Part shown: one piece after another, positions 26,002-34,506 of the stretch
Numbering within the stretch: position 1 is the first letter of the stretch
How the letters are laid out: the number at the start of each line of letters is the position of its first letter
Assembly (NCBI GenBank): GCA_028284955.1
Contig: JANQQS010000090.1
Span: forward strand, 1 to 51,519
DNA from: Myxococcota bacterium
GTDB taxonomy: Bacteria > Myxococcota_A > Polyangia > Polyangiales > Houyiibacteriaceae
Direction of reading: 5' to 3'
DNA length: 51,519 nucleotides
Position numbers and translations under genes: made by a program
Notes under the pieces: generated by a model
The model's database searches: none
Told to the model about the DNA's origin: nothing
Seen by the model: the letters and a program-made list of their open reading frames with translations, nothing else

Positions 26002-27396
26002 ATGACGTCGCAATACGATTTTTTCGTGATCGGAGCGGGTTCGGGAGGCGTGCGCGCGGCGCGCGTAGCGGCTTCTCTTGGCGCGCGAGTCGGAATTTGT
26101 GAAGAAAAAGATCTCGGTGGCACGTGCGTCAACGCAGGGTGCATTCCCAAAAAGTTATTCGTATACGCCTCACGCTTCCGCCACGAGTTTTCGCGTGCAG
26201 CCGATTTTGGATGGAAGCCAACTCTCCCAGAGTTCGACTGGACGACGCTTGTCGCGAACAAGAACCGTGAAATTGCTCGACTCAACGGCGTCTATGAAAA
26301 GCTGCTTCGCGATGCCGGCGTCGACATCTTCGTCGGGCGAGGCGAAATCGCGAGCGAGCACTCCGTTCGCGTGGCTGGACAACAAATGCAGTGCGACACG
26401 ATTCTCGTGGCCACGGGGGGAAGGCCATCTCGACCCGCTGTCCCGGGAGCAGAGTTGGTTCTGAGCTCTGACGATATCTTTCACCTCTCGTCTCTTCCCA
26501 AATCGATCGCCATTTACGGGGGAGGGTACATCTCGTGTGAGTTTGCAGGCGTCTTCCACAATCTAGGGATCCGCACTCAGCTCGTGCATCGCGGCGAACG
26601 TCTGCTGAGAGGATTCGACGATGACGTACGAAGCTTCGTTGGCGATCGGATGGCCAAGGCCGGCGTCGAGCTACATCTCGGGCGCACGCTTTCGCGGATC
26701 GAAAACGCAGCGGGCGTCAAGCGGGCCACGCTTGATGATGAGTCGGCAATCGAAGCCGATGCGCACTTCGCGGCGATAGGTCGCGTGCCCAATAGTGCGG
26801 GGATCGGCCTCGAGCGAGTCGGAGTTGAGCTGGGTCCTCGAGACGCGATCGTAGTGAACGAACGTTTTCAGACCTCGGTTCCTTCGATCTACGCGGTGGG
26901 AGACGTTATCGACCGCGTAGCGTTGACTCCGGTGGCGCTCGCGGAGGGCACCGTAGTGGCTCGGAGTCTGTTCGGAGACCAAAGCCCGCTTATGCGCTAC
27001 GACTACATTCCCACAGCGGTCTTTTCCCAGCCCGAGGTAGGAACCGTGGGGCTCACGGAGCACGACGCCCGAGCGAAACTGCCGAGCGTGCGAATATTTC
27101 GCTCGTCATTCACCCCGCTCAAGGAAACATTAGCTCCTCGCGACACGGATTCCGTGGACGGAACCCTAAGCGTTCATCGGAGCGAGGTGTTGGTGAAGTT
27201 GGTCGTCGACGGGGGTACGGACCGTGTCGTCGGTTGTCATATGGTGGGTTCGGGGGCCGCGGAAATCGTTCAGGGGTTGGCGGTCGCGATTCAAGCGGGC
27301 GCGACCAAAGCGGTGTTTGACGCAACGCTGGGCATTCACCCCACAACGGCAGAAGAATTTGTCTCGTTGCGAACTCCAATCGCCGACAATGCGTAA
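26002..27396 (+). CDS. gor: Glutathione-reductase-like disulfide oxidoreductase
   Basis: The 464-residue flavoprotein has the class I pyridine nucleotide-disulfide fold: FAD motif GAGSGGVRAA, redox pair in LGGTCVNAGCIPKKL (Cys42, Cys47), NAD(P)H motif AIYGGGYISCEFAG, the second FAD motif IYAVGDVIDRVALTPVA, and the dimer domain ending in LGIHPTTAEEF with the active-site His. The spacing CVNAGC and IPKK fit glutathione reductase, which reduces glutathione disulfide with NADPH. Trypanothione or mycothiol reductases share these motifs. It follows an unknown gene by 12 bp and precedes cysH, so a link to sulfur metabolism is plausible. Confidence 0.88.
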   Translation: MTSQYDFFVIGAGSGGVRAARVAASLGARVGICEEKDLGGTCVNAGCIPKKLFVYASRFRHEFSRAADFGWKPTLPEFDWTTLVANKNREIARLNGVYEKLLRDAGVDIFVGRGEIASEHSVRVAGQQMQCDTILVATGGRPSRPAVPGAELVLSSDDIFHLSSLPKSIAIYGGGYISCEFAGVFHNLGIRTQLVHRGERLLRGFDDDVRSFVGDRMAKAGVELHLGRTLSRIENAAGVKRATLDDESAIEADAHFAAIGRVPNSAGIGLERVGVELGPRDAIVVNERFQTSVPSIYAVGDVIDRVALTPVALAEGTVVARSLFGDQSPLMRYDYIPTAVFSQPEVGTVGLTEHDARAKLPSVRIFRSSFTPLKETLAPRDTDSVDGTLSVHRSEVLVKLVVDGGTDRVVGCHMVGSGAAEIVQGLAVAIQAGATKAVFDATLGIHPTTAEEFVSLRTPIADNA

Positions 27397-27419
27397 ACCC
27401 TATCTTTTTTATCAAGAAT

Positions 27420-27513
27420 TTGATGAGCGAATAAGACAAGGATATCAATGCTTTATTGTTCTGCTTGGCAGCGCGATTCGTAAGCGGTTGCAAATCCACA
27501 TTAGATTTGTCAA
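27420..27513 (+). promoter_or_regulatory. AT-rich leader of cysH with promoter and inverted repeat
   Basis: This gap is clearly more AT-rich than the flanking genes. TTGATG (27420-27425), a 17-bp spacer and TATCAA (27443-27448) form a plausible sigma-70 promoter. Between it and the cysH start, TTGCAAATC (27488-27496) and GATTTGTCAA (27504-27513) form an inverted repeat with a 7-bp loop. It could be an operator or an mRNA hairpin. Confidence 0.45.
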
Positions 27514-27525
27514 CTTAGTCGGGTG

Positions 27526-28278
27526 ATGCAGGCGCCCTCTTTGGTTAGACCCGCGTTCGATCTTGAGCAGGCAAACCATGACCTGAGCTCAGCTTCGGCG
27601 GAGGATGTTGTCGAGTGGGCGGTTGCGAGGTTCGGTCGGAATCTCATTATGTCGACCAGTTTTGGGGCTCACTCGGCGGTGATGCTCGACCTGGTGACGA
27701 GAATCGTGCCGCGAATTCCCGTCGTGTTCATCGATACGGGGTATCTTTTTCCGGAGACCTATCGCTTCGCTGAGGAACTCAAGCGACGCTTCCATCTCAA
27801 TCTCAAAGTCTACGTGCCCGAGATGAGCGCCGCTCATCAAGAAGCCATCTACGGAAAGCTGTGGGAGCAGGGCGAAGACGGAATCGAGCGATACCTCCAA
27901 ATCAACAAGGTTGAACCCATGCAGCGCGCGCTCGATGAGCTGGGCGCAGCAGCGTGGCTTGCAGGGCTTCGCGCGGACCAAACGGATCACCGCGCAAGCT
28001 TGCGGCCCGTCGACGTCCAAAACGGACGTGTGAAGATCCATCCGATTCTTCGATGGAGCGCCCAAGAGATTGACGCGTACATAGAAGAGCGAGATCTGCC
28101 CTATCATCCGCTCTATGCGGAAGGGTATCGATCGATTGGTGACCATCACTCTACGCTGCCGACCACCCCGGACATGGATCCTCGTGACGGGAGAATTCTC
28201 GGCCAAAAGAAAGAGTGCGGCCTGCATTTGCCGCTGTCGGAGGGTGAGGATCAGAGCCTCCGCTCAAGCGGCCTTTAG
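27526..28278 (+). CDS. cysH: Phosphoadenylyl-sulfate (PAPS) reductase
   Basis: The 250-residue enzyme reduces PAPS to sulfite with thioredoxin or glutaredoxin. Seen: the PP-loop-like STSFGAHSAVML, VFIDTGYLFPETY, GLRADQTDHRASL and the catalytic tail KKECGLH with Cys231. The segment GYRSIGDHHST lacks the Cys pairs that bind the Fe-S cluster of APS reductases, so it is the PAPS type. The start is ATG 27526; a GTG at 27523 would add one residue. No ATP sulfurylase or sulfite reductase gene is in the window. Confidence 0.93.
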   Translation: MQAPSLVRPAFDLEQANHDLSSASAEDVVEWAVARFGRNLIMSTSFGAHSAVMLDLVTRIVPRIPVVFIDTGYLFPETYRFAEELKRRFHLNLKVYVPEMSAAHQEAIYGKLWEQGEDGIERYLQINKVEPMQRALDELGAAAWLAGLRADQTDHRASLRPVDVQNGRVKIHPILRWSAQEIDAYIEERDLPYHPLYAEGYRSIGDHHSTLPTTPDMDPRDGRILGQKKECGLHLPLSEGEDQSLRSSGL

Positions 28279-28295
28279 AGCAGCGGCCTTTTGCC

Positions 28296-28381
28296 CTGAG
28301 CTTGGCTTACCTCCCCTGCTCGCCCGGACGAAGCACTAGTGTGCGTCATCCGGGCTGCGCTGCCGGGGCGCTCAAGCTCAG
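28296..28381. terminator. Nested hairpin between cysH and gspN
   Basis: CTGAGCTTG (28296-28304) pairs with CAAGCTCAG (28373-28381). Inside it GCCCGGA (28322-28328) pairs with TCCGGGC (28349-28355), and CACTAGTG (28334-28341) is a palindrome at the tip. The convergent genes cysH and gspN end on either side, so it probably stops transcription from both. An upstream GCGGCC-TTTAGAGCA-GCGGCC-TTTT block adds a repeat. Confidence 0.65.
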
Positions 28382-28417
28382 ACCAAAATTCCGCTGCTCT
28401 ACGGGACGCGACGTGGC

Positions 28418-29458
28418 CTATCGGCGTGACGTGGGAGCTCGGCCTGCCGGTACGGCGCGGATGCTGCCGCCAAACGATCCGCTGACGCGAAACTGCATCG
28501 AACCGTCCGGTGTTCGTGCGAGGCGAGTTTGTGGATTGAACTCGAGCAATGAGAAAAGGGCTCGGGTGCGGTCGCTTTTTTCTTTGTAGGAGTCGTTGAA
28601 TTTGGATCGGACCAGAAGATCCAGGCGGGTGGCTTTGATTTGTCGCGACAGGCGAATGGTGCCTGAGCCGTCGATTTCTACGTCGGGGCCTTTAGCCGAA
28701 AGCTGCTCGACTTTGGCGTTCCCTTCTTCCGCGGTCGCTCGAAGGGTAAGTGTGCCCGCGCGAATTTTGTCCACCGTGACCCCGTCGCTCATTCCGGGGA
28801 GCTTGAGTTTCGCTTTCCCGTCTCCAAGTTCAACACCGGTGATATCGAGTTCGATGGCACCTGATGTCTCGCTTGCTTCCTCGGCCAGCTGAAGTTCAAT
28901 CGCGCCTCCTGCGGTGCCTGAAACGGGCAAGCCCAGTGCGGAGCGAATGACTCCTAATCTTCGGAATTGAATTTCATCGAGCTCCACGTCGAGTTCGGTT
29001 TCGTCGCCGCTCTGGCTGTAGTCGCCTTCGACCTCACCTCCAGCGAGGGAAGCGTCGAAGCTGAGCGATGTGGTTCCGAAGAGCAACGATAGCAGCGAGA
29101 CTCGGATCGTGGCTTCGTCGATCAGAAGATCGAATGGCGAAGCGTCTGGTTCGAGAGCGGGTTTGGATAGGTGGACGCCGGATAATGTTACACCGGTGAA
29201 AAACGAAGGGCTCAGGTCAACGATCTGCAGTTCGTATCCGCTGGCCTGCCGTCGTCCGGTAGGGCCCATAGGATATTCGACTTCTTGCACGATGTAGTCG
29301 CGCAAGCGTTCGTAAGGGAACGTCCAATAGGCGAATACCAACAGACATGCCAAGAAGAACAAGGCATAGCCGATTTGGGAAAGAATCTTGGTTCGCCCCG
29401 CCTGGAGAAACGACGGCATGAAACGCGACAAGGTCGCCATGGAAACGTTGGATCGCAT
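28418..29458 (-). CDS. gspN: Type II secretion protein GspN
   Basis: The 346-residue product has an N-terminal membrane anchor (ILSQIGYALFFLACLLVFAYW) and a long periplasmic beta-rich part with an AsmA-like flavour (ATIRVSLLSLLFGTTSLSF, LRLSR-type strands). GYELQIVDLSPSFFTGVTLSG is characteristic of the delta-proteobacterial GspN. GspN is an inner-membrane accessory protein of type II secretion. It starts 4 bp after the gspM stop and is the last gene of the operon; a composite hairpin follows. Confidence 0.87.
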   Translation of the reverse strand: MRSNVSMATLSRFMPSFLQAGRTKILSQIGYALFFLACLLVFAYWTFPYERLRDYIVQEVEYPMGPTGRRQASGYELQIVDLSPSFFTGVTLSGVHLSKPALEPDASPFDLLIDEATIRVSLLSLLFGTTSLSFDASLAGGEVEGDYSQSGDETELDVELDEIQFRRLGVIRSALGLPVSGTAGGAIELQLAEEASETSGAIELDITGVELGDGKAKLKLPGMSDGVTVDKIRAGTLTLRATAEEGNAKVEQLSAKGPDVEIDGSGTIRLSRQIKATRLDLLVRSKFNDSYKEKSDRTRALFSLLEFNPQTRLARTPDGSMQFRVSGSFGGSIRAVPAGRAPTSRR

Positions 29459-29462
29459 AAGT

Positions 29463-30077
29463 CTATCGATTTTTTTCCTCGTCCTCGTCCTTCTTGCCTT
29501 TTGTTTTTTCGTAGGAGATCAGGCCCAGTTGCACGTTGTAGGTGTCTCCGGAGCGGAAGTTTTCGATTTGGATTTTCTCGATTGCGACGGGGAGCTGGCT
29601 ATTCTTGATGCTCGCGAACATGAGGATCGCAGGGCGCAGTCCGACTTTGGGCATGGTCGCGCGTACATGTTGTCGCTTGAATCCATCGACAATTTTTTCG
29701 GGCTGGTCGGTCACCTCGCGCAAGCTCAGCTGCTGCTCGCTTGCCTGAGCTTCGACGAAGCTACCGAGCGGAGGCGCAGGGTTCGCGTAGCGACGAATCG
29801 CGGCGGCTCGCTGGGCTTCTCGTTCGGCGAGTTTGCCCTCGGCCTTAGACATTTCTCGAAGTAGTGTGCTGATCTGCTGGTTTTCGGAATCGATGTCCGA
29901 GATCGCCGTGGTCATCAGATACACGGGGAGCAGGATGATGATCGATCCCAGCACCACTGCGAGACCGATGGCTAGCCGCCGCTCTCGCTCGTTGAGGCCT
30001 TCGAAGGCGACGCGCAATCCCGAGGTGGCGCTGTCGAACTTCGAGGCCAATGTCGCCATGAGCTCATTTGCGGTCAC
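29463..30077 (-). CDS. gspM: Type II secretion protein GspM
   Basis: I choose the GTG at 30077: GAGGAA stands just upstream and the start overlaps gspL by 14 bp. The alternative ATG is 30059. The 204-residue product has a short cytoplasmic N terminus, one membrane segment (LAIGLAVVLGSIIILLPVYL), a coiled-coil-like helix (ENQQISTLLREMSKAEGKLA) and a periplasmic ferredoxin-like domain. GspM partners GspL in the inner-membrane platform. The C terminus is a charged tail (KTKGKKDEDEEKNR). Confidence 0.83.
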   Translation of the reverse strand: MTANELMATLASKFDSATSGLRVAFEGLNERERRLAIGLAVVLGSIIILLPVYLMTTAISDIDSENQQISTLLREMSKAEGKLAEREAQRAAAIRRYANPAPPLGSFVEAQASEQQLSLREVTDQPEKIVDGFKRQHVRATMPKVGLRPAILMFASIKNSQLPVAIEKIQIENFRSGDTYNVQLGLISYEKTKGKKDEDEEKNR

Positions 30078-31725
30078 GGTTTTTTCCTCGTTTCTTTCGT
30101 CCGCGCGGCGAGGGGGCATCCGGGCAACGCAACTCGACTTCCAATCGATAGTTGAGTCCCTCGTTTTTCGGTCCGGGAGATGTAGCTCCTCGCTTGATTT
30201 CGTTGAAGCATCGGTGTTCTTCGAGCTTCGCCACGATTTTGTCGCGTTGTGCGATGCTGTCGACGGTCCCGTGAATCTCCATGCGGCCATCGTACGCTTC
30301 GTCGTCTACTTCGATGACGATGCGCCGAGTTTTGTGTTTGATTTCGGATGGAACGGCAGAGGAAACGGCATCCAGCGCGTCGTAGGCATCAAAACGAGGC
30401 AGTGGGTCTGGGTCTTTGCTGCCACCCGCGAACAAGATCCGAGCTTCGTCTACGTCGGTGGTTTCCTTGTCGAAGAGCTCAGCCGTCCGCATCGCGAGCC
30501 GGGCACGTAGCGTCTCGCGCTGCGCGTCGAGCACGTTCCAGCGAGCGAATACAGAAAACATGAACGACACCAACACGAGTGCTGCGCAGGCTCCGATCAG
30601 CTTCGCATGGCGCCTGAGATCCCCAAGCGCGCGCGAGGGAGCAAACTCTCCACGTCGCATATCGATGCGGCGCCCTCGAAGTGCGAGTCGACCTGCTAAC
30701 GCGGTGGCGCGTGCAAAACGCGGTCGATCGCTGTCCGCGGCGCCTGGGAGCGGGGGAAGTGGCAATACCTGCGCCTCGGTGTCGACGATTCGTCCGAGCC
30801 ATTCCGTGGCACTGGGGAGCGACGCTGCTTCGCCGGAAAGAAATACCTGAGTCGGCGTGTCGCCACCGCTCGCACGATAGCTTGACATGCAGCGCCGAAT
30901 CGCGACTTCGATCACTTGTCGACGTGAGGCGCGGACGACGTCCATTCCGCCCGTGACGGTGCGCGCCCACGAGCAACGACCTTGTTCCAGAATACAAACG
31001 TCAGTGGTGGTTTCGTCGATGTTGACGATGAGATTCGGTCCACCTTCTTCGAGCGTCGGGATCACCGTGCTCAGACCATCAAACGCGGGAGCGCCGACCG
31101 CGATTTCCCGCGGTTCGCAACCGATACGGTGCAGCTGGTCGATTTCTTCGGCGACTTGTGTTCTCGGCACCGCCGCTGCGAGCACACGCAGCTCTTTTTC
31201 GGTTTGTTCGACGTGTTGATGGTCGATGACCGCTTCCTCCAATTCGAAGGGGATAAGCGCTTCGACTTCGAAAGGAAGAACTTCGGCTGCTTTTTTGGCG
31301 GCCGCAAGAGGGAGTTCGACCAGGCGAATGGATGCCTTTTGCCCGTCGAGCGCGGTCACCAGCACATTGGCCCGTGGGTGAATCGAGGCGATCATGCTGC
31401 GGATGGCCGCGCGCACCGCTTGCTCGCGCTCAGAGAGCGGAGGATGGATTCCGTCGATCGGCCAGGCCGAGTCGCGCGCGCCAGTTTGGCTTTGTGAGAT
31501 ACCGGGATCTCGCTCAGCGATGGCTTCCGGATCGATCCGCAAGGGTGGAGGCGCGTCGTCCGAGGGAGCGGTGATGTCCTCATCCATGGGCTCAATGGGT
31601 GGCTCAATGGGCGGCTCAATGGGGGTTTCCAAATACTGGAGGAGCTCTGTTTTTCGCATCGCCGTGCGCGCAAGCACGCCACGGATGCGATCGGCTCCAA
31701 TATCGATGCCCAGGATCCGCGCCAT
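30064..31725 (-). CDS. gspL: Type II secretion protein GspL (PilM-like N domain)
   Basis: The 553-residue product starts MARILGIDIGADRIRGVLA, an actin-like ATPase strand-turn-strand as in PilM and GspL. The cytoplasmic part (1-365) has an LDGQKASIRLVELP element and NLIVNIDETTTDVCILE (second phosphate loop). One membrane segment at about 373-397 (KLIGACAALVLVSFMFSVFA) leads to a periplasmic ferredoxin-like domain. An IEPP tandem repeat lies near the N terminus. GspL recruits the GspE ATPase. The gspK stop and the gspL ATG share one base (TGATG at 31725). Confidence 0.88.
   Translation of the reverse strand: MARILGIDIGADRIRGVLARTAMRKTELLQYLETPIEPPIEPPIEPMDEDITAPSDDAPPPLRIDPEAIAERDPGISQSQTGARDSAWPIDGIHPPLSEREQAVRAAIRSMIASIHPRANVLVTALDGQKASIRLVELPLAAAKKAAEVLPFEVEALIPFELEEAVIDHQHVEQTEKELRVLAAAVPRTQVAEEIDQLHRIGCEPREIAVGAPAFDGLSTVIPTLEEGGPNLIVNIDETTTDVCILEQGRCSWARTVTGGMDVVRASRRQVIEVAIRRCMSSYRASGGDTPTQVFLSGEAASLPSATEWLGRIVDTEAQVLPLPPLPGAADSDRPRFARATALAGRLALRGRRIDMRRGEFAPSRALGDLRRHAKLIGACAALVLVSFMFSVFARWNVLDAQRETLRARLAMRTAELFDKETTDVDEARILFAGGSKDPDPLPRFDAYDALDAVSSAVPSEIKHKTRRIVIEVDDEAYDGRMEIHGTVDSIAQRDKIVAKLEEHRCFNEIKRGATSPGPKNEGLNYRLEVELRCPDAPSPRGRKKRGKNRDRK
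31589..31624 (-). repeat. Three tandem 12-bp units in gspL
   Basis: GGCTCAATGGG plus one variable base repeats at 31589-31600, 31601-31612 and 31613-31624. In frame it encodes IEPP in a row, in the loop of the cytoplasmic domain. Confidence 0.85.
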
Positions 31726-33071
31726 CAGTCCACCCGATAGTGGTGAAAAATCCCCAATCCGGTCATGCGGCCCGCATTAGGAGGAGGTGGAGTCCATCGT
31801 TCATGGAAGTTCATCACGGACTGAATGCGTACCTCAGCTCGGCCAACTAGGCCTGTGGAATGAATCGACAGAATTCGTGCCCCGGTGACAAAAGAGCGTT
31901 CAATATCGCGGCGCTGATCGTCCGGAATATTAACGGGACGAAATACGAGCCCGCTGTCCTCTCCAAGGAACCCTTTTAGCATAGGGTAGAGGTCTCGAGG
32001 GCCCCCTTTGCCCTCGATAAAGTTGAGAAAATCAGCCCGCCGGGAGAAAAACGGTACCGGGATAATGCCGCGAACCGTGCTGACGAGCTGTACAAACTTA
32101 GCTCCTTCGGTGGGATCGTCACAGAGCGGCTGGCCGTCTAGAAAAGAGCAAATTCGCGCAAGCAATACGCTGGCTGGAGCCTCATTGGCGTTCACCGCGC
32201 CCGAACCATACACCGTGACCGCGCGGCTGGTGGGGTTCCCTGGCTCAGGCTCGACCAGCGACGCCCAGAAATCGTCGCTCACCCCGCGAATCAGCCGTAT
32301 TTCTTCAAGCGAATCAAAGGGCGCGTTTTTGATTTCGTAGGGAGAATCCAAGCGCTGGTAGATGTTGTCTTCACCTCCCGATTGGGTGATGGAGCCGGCG
32401 CCGGGATCAAACACCGAGCGTTGCGTGTCCTGATCCCACCAGTCGATAAACGCGGAAATCACGTCTTGCCGGGAGGTGAATTGCCCGTCCGCGTCCCGTT
32501 TGCTGAAGAGCGGGTCATAGGCGCTTTGTGCTTGGTATCCGCCGGTGAGGGCAAAGAGCTGCATCGCCACGCTTCGGCGAGCGACGTCGCCACCGAGGGT
32601 CAGCGGCTGGTTCACATTGATTTTGCTGTTTTCGGCAAACGACACCACTTCACATGTGCCTGGCGCGTGGTCCAGCCCTTCCGCGTTGCGCCAGTCAATA
32701 CCTCCTGCGGCGCTGTTCTCCTTCGCATTTTTGTAGTCGCAAAAGGGAGCCAGCAGCTCATTCGCAAAAGACCATACCGGCAACATGGGGGGAGGGCGGC
32801 CCACGAGCAGTTGAAACATGGGGGTGACGATGCGGCGGATCTGAGGTTCTTGCGCCACGAGCAAACGCGTTAGATTGAGTCCGCTCTTGGCCATATATTC
32901 GGCACGCAGCGAGTCGCGTTCGTTGGTGGCAATCGCATGCGCGGTGCTCGTACTCTCGTGCATGTCTGCGAGCACCACGGTGAGGATCGCGACCGCGGAA
33001 ATCGCCATCACCAGCGCCACGCCGTCACGGCGACCGTCTTTTCGATGCTCCATTGTCGCTCGAGTCATCAT
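31725..33071 (-). CDS. gspK: Minor pseudopilin GspK
   Basis: The 448-residue product has a class III leader RRDG with the cut before VALVMAISAVAILTVVLADM. It lacks the usual Glu5, as is normal for GspK, the tip pseudopilin. It has the long inserted helical domain of GspK and the C-terminal TGRIL-like part (ARILSIHSTGLVG, VRIQSVMNF). It overlaps gspJ by ATGA and gspL by one base. GspK caps the pseudopilus with GspI and GspJ. Confidence 0.9.
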   Translation of the reverse strand: MMTRATMEHRKDGRRDGVALVMAISAVAILTVVLADMHESTSTAHAIATNERDSLRAEYMAKSGLNLTRLLVAQEPQIRRIVTPMFQLLVGRPPPMLPVWSFANELLAPFCDYKNAKENSAAGGIDWRNAEGLDHAPGTCEVVSFAENSKINVNQPLTLGGDVARRSVAMQLFALTGGYQAQSAYDPLFSKRDADGQFTSRQDVISAFIDWWDQDTQRSVFDPGAGSITQSGGEDNIYQRLDSPYEIKNAPFDSLEEIRLIRGVSDDFWASLVEPEPGNPTSRAVTVYGSGAVNANEAPASVLLARICSFLDGQPLCDDPTEGAKFVQLVSTVRGIIPVPFFSRRADFLNFIEGKGGPRDLYPMLKGFLGEDSGLVFRPVNIPDDQRRDIERSFVTGARILSIHSTGLVGRAEVRIQSVMNFHERWTPPPPNAGRMTGLGIFHHYRVD

Positions 33072-33772
33072 GGGTTGTAGATGGCGTGGTTCAATGCGTA
33101 GGTGATGGGAAGCACCGCGCGCGTTCCGAACGTCTGAGACGGTCCTTGCCCGCGGAGGTTGGGAATCGTGAGTCGGATCTTGATTTGGGTGGGTAGGCGA
33201 TTGGGCTGGCCTGCTGCTTGCGTTGTGTCCCAGCCGCGGACCCAGTTGGTGCTTAGCGGATCAAGATATTCGAACTCCAAGTCTTCGACGTCTCGCACCA
33301 AAATCGAGATGCGGCCGCCGCGCTGCGGCTGATCGTCCACTCGGTTCTGCTCACGCCGCGCCAGCACCGTGTTGCTCGAATCGTCAGGGTCCGGCATGAG
33401 AAAATAGCTCAATTCGTTTTGGTCGGATTCGTGGGCGTTTCGGTACAGCCTGCGATGCGAAAACGAAGTGAAATCAATTCGGTCTCCGCCCGTCCGGTCC
33501 TTTCCAACGAACGCCGTGATGACTGTCTGCAGCGCTTGGGTCCCATTCACGTGCGCGGAGACGAACGCCATGCTGAGCTCCCTCGCCATTCGCTCGAGCG
33601 CCGCGGTGACGACATGATGTCGATCCAGGTCGCGTTCAACTCTCTTCTTGTTGCGGGTGGTTTGCGAGAAGCCTCCCCACACCAGCGTCGCGATGATCGC
33701 CAGAATGGAGATCGCCACCATAGCTTCGATGATCGTGACACCGGACCGGCGGCTGCGACGTGCTTTGCTCAT
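33068..33772 (-). CDS. gspJ: Minor pseudopilin GspJ
   Basis: The 234-residue protein has a class III leader SRRSG followed by VTIIEAMVAISILAIIATLV, with Glu at +5. The body matches GspJ: VTAALERMARELS, then DRIDFTSFSHRRLYRN and RDVEDLEFEYLDP. It ends in a TFGTRAVLPITYALN strand. GspJ joins GspI and GspK at the tip of the pseudopilus. It overlaps the genes on both sides by 4 bp, typical of translational coupling. Confidence 0.88.
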   Translation of the reverse strand: MSKARRSRRSGVTIIEAMVAISILAIIATLVWGGFSQTTRNKKRVERDLDRHHVVTAALERMARELSMAFVSAHVNGTQALQTVITAFVGKDRTGGDRIDFTSFSHRRLYRNAHESDQNELSYFLMPDPDDSSNTVLARREQNRVDDQPQRGGRISILVRDVEDLEFEYLDPLSTNWVRGWDTTQAAGQPNRLPTQIKIRLTIPNLRGQGPSQTFGTRAVLPITYALNHAIYNP

Positions 33773-34506
33773 CGCGTCGCTCCCCCGACTCCCGAGTTGC
33801 TTGTGCCTGAACCCACGGAGTTCCCCGTCGACCCGGTGCTCGATTGGCCTGGCGAGGAAGAACCTTCGCCCTGTGTTTGAGACGGATCACCGACCGGATC
33901 GGTTTCCTCGGTCGACGCGGGCTGCTCCGCGACTAGGTACTGCACAACGTCGAAACTCTTTTCCCGAGTTCCTTCTTTCCACTTGATCTCTACCGTCGCG
34001 ACGCGCACCTGCTCTTCGATCGCAGGTTTGAGAATCGGGAACGCAATATTCATTGCCATCTCCGAAATTCCGCCTCCCGCGGAGTCGCCGCTAAGCAGTC
34101 CATCCACCGTCGCGTCCGCGTCTTCACCTTCGGCCTCGGTCAGTTCGCTGAGCGCGTCGGTACTCTCTTCGGTGCCTTCACCCTCTTCTCCAAAGTCGTC
34201 GGGAAGAACGACGCGCTCAATTTTCGACGCGCATTGATATCCCTCGATCTCTGCTCCGTCGCAACAACCGTCTTCCTCGGAATATTCGACGGCAGGCAGC
34301 CCTTCTCGTGCGACATGCTCCTCAAGCTCGGCCATCTTGCAGCGCGCGAGCAGCGTCGCGACCTTCATCTTCCTCGCGCGGTGTGCGGCCTTGATGGCGC
34401 CGCCCTGGGAAGAAAAAATCGCCGTGAGACCAAGCCCGAGGATCGCCACCGCGACCATCACTTCGAGGAGCGTAAAACCTTGCGTGCGATTTCGGTGGCC
34501 GTTCAT
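33769..34506 (-). CDS. gspI: Minor pseudopilin GspI with Ser/Gly tail
   Basis: The 245-residue product has a leader NRTQG with the cut before FTLLEVMVAVAILGLGLTAI; Glu is at +5. The body fits GspI (AELEEHVAREGLPAVE, RVATVEIKWKEG, SFDVVQYLV) but has an acidic insert (EEGEGTEESTDALSELTEAE). The C terminus adds about 50 residues rich in Ser, Gly and Thr (STGSTGNSVGSGTSNSGVGG), unusual for this family and likely disordered. It overlaps gspH and gspJ by 4 bp on either side. Confidence 0.88.
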   Translation of the reverse strand: MNGHRNRTQGFTLLEVMVAVAILGLGLTAIFSSQGGAIKAAHRARKMKVATLLARCKMAELEEHVAREGLPAVEYSEEDGCCDGAEIEGYQCASKIERVVLPDDFGEEGEGTEESTDALSELTEAEGEDADATVDGLLSGDSAGGGISEMAMNIAFPILKPAIEEQVRVATVEIKWKEGTREKSFDVVQYLVAEQPASTEETDPVGDPSQTQGEGSSSPGQSSTGSTGNSVGSGTSNSGVGGATR

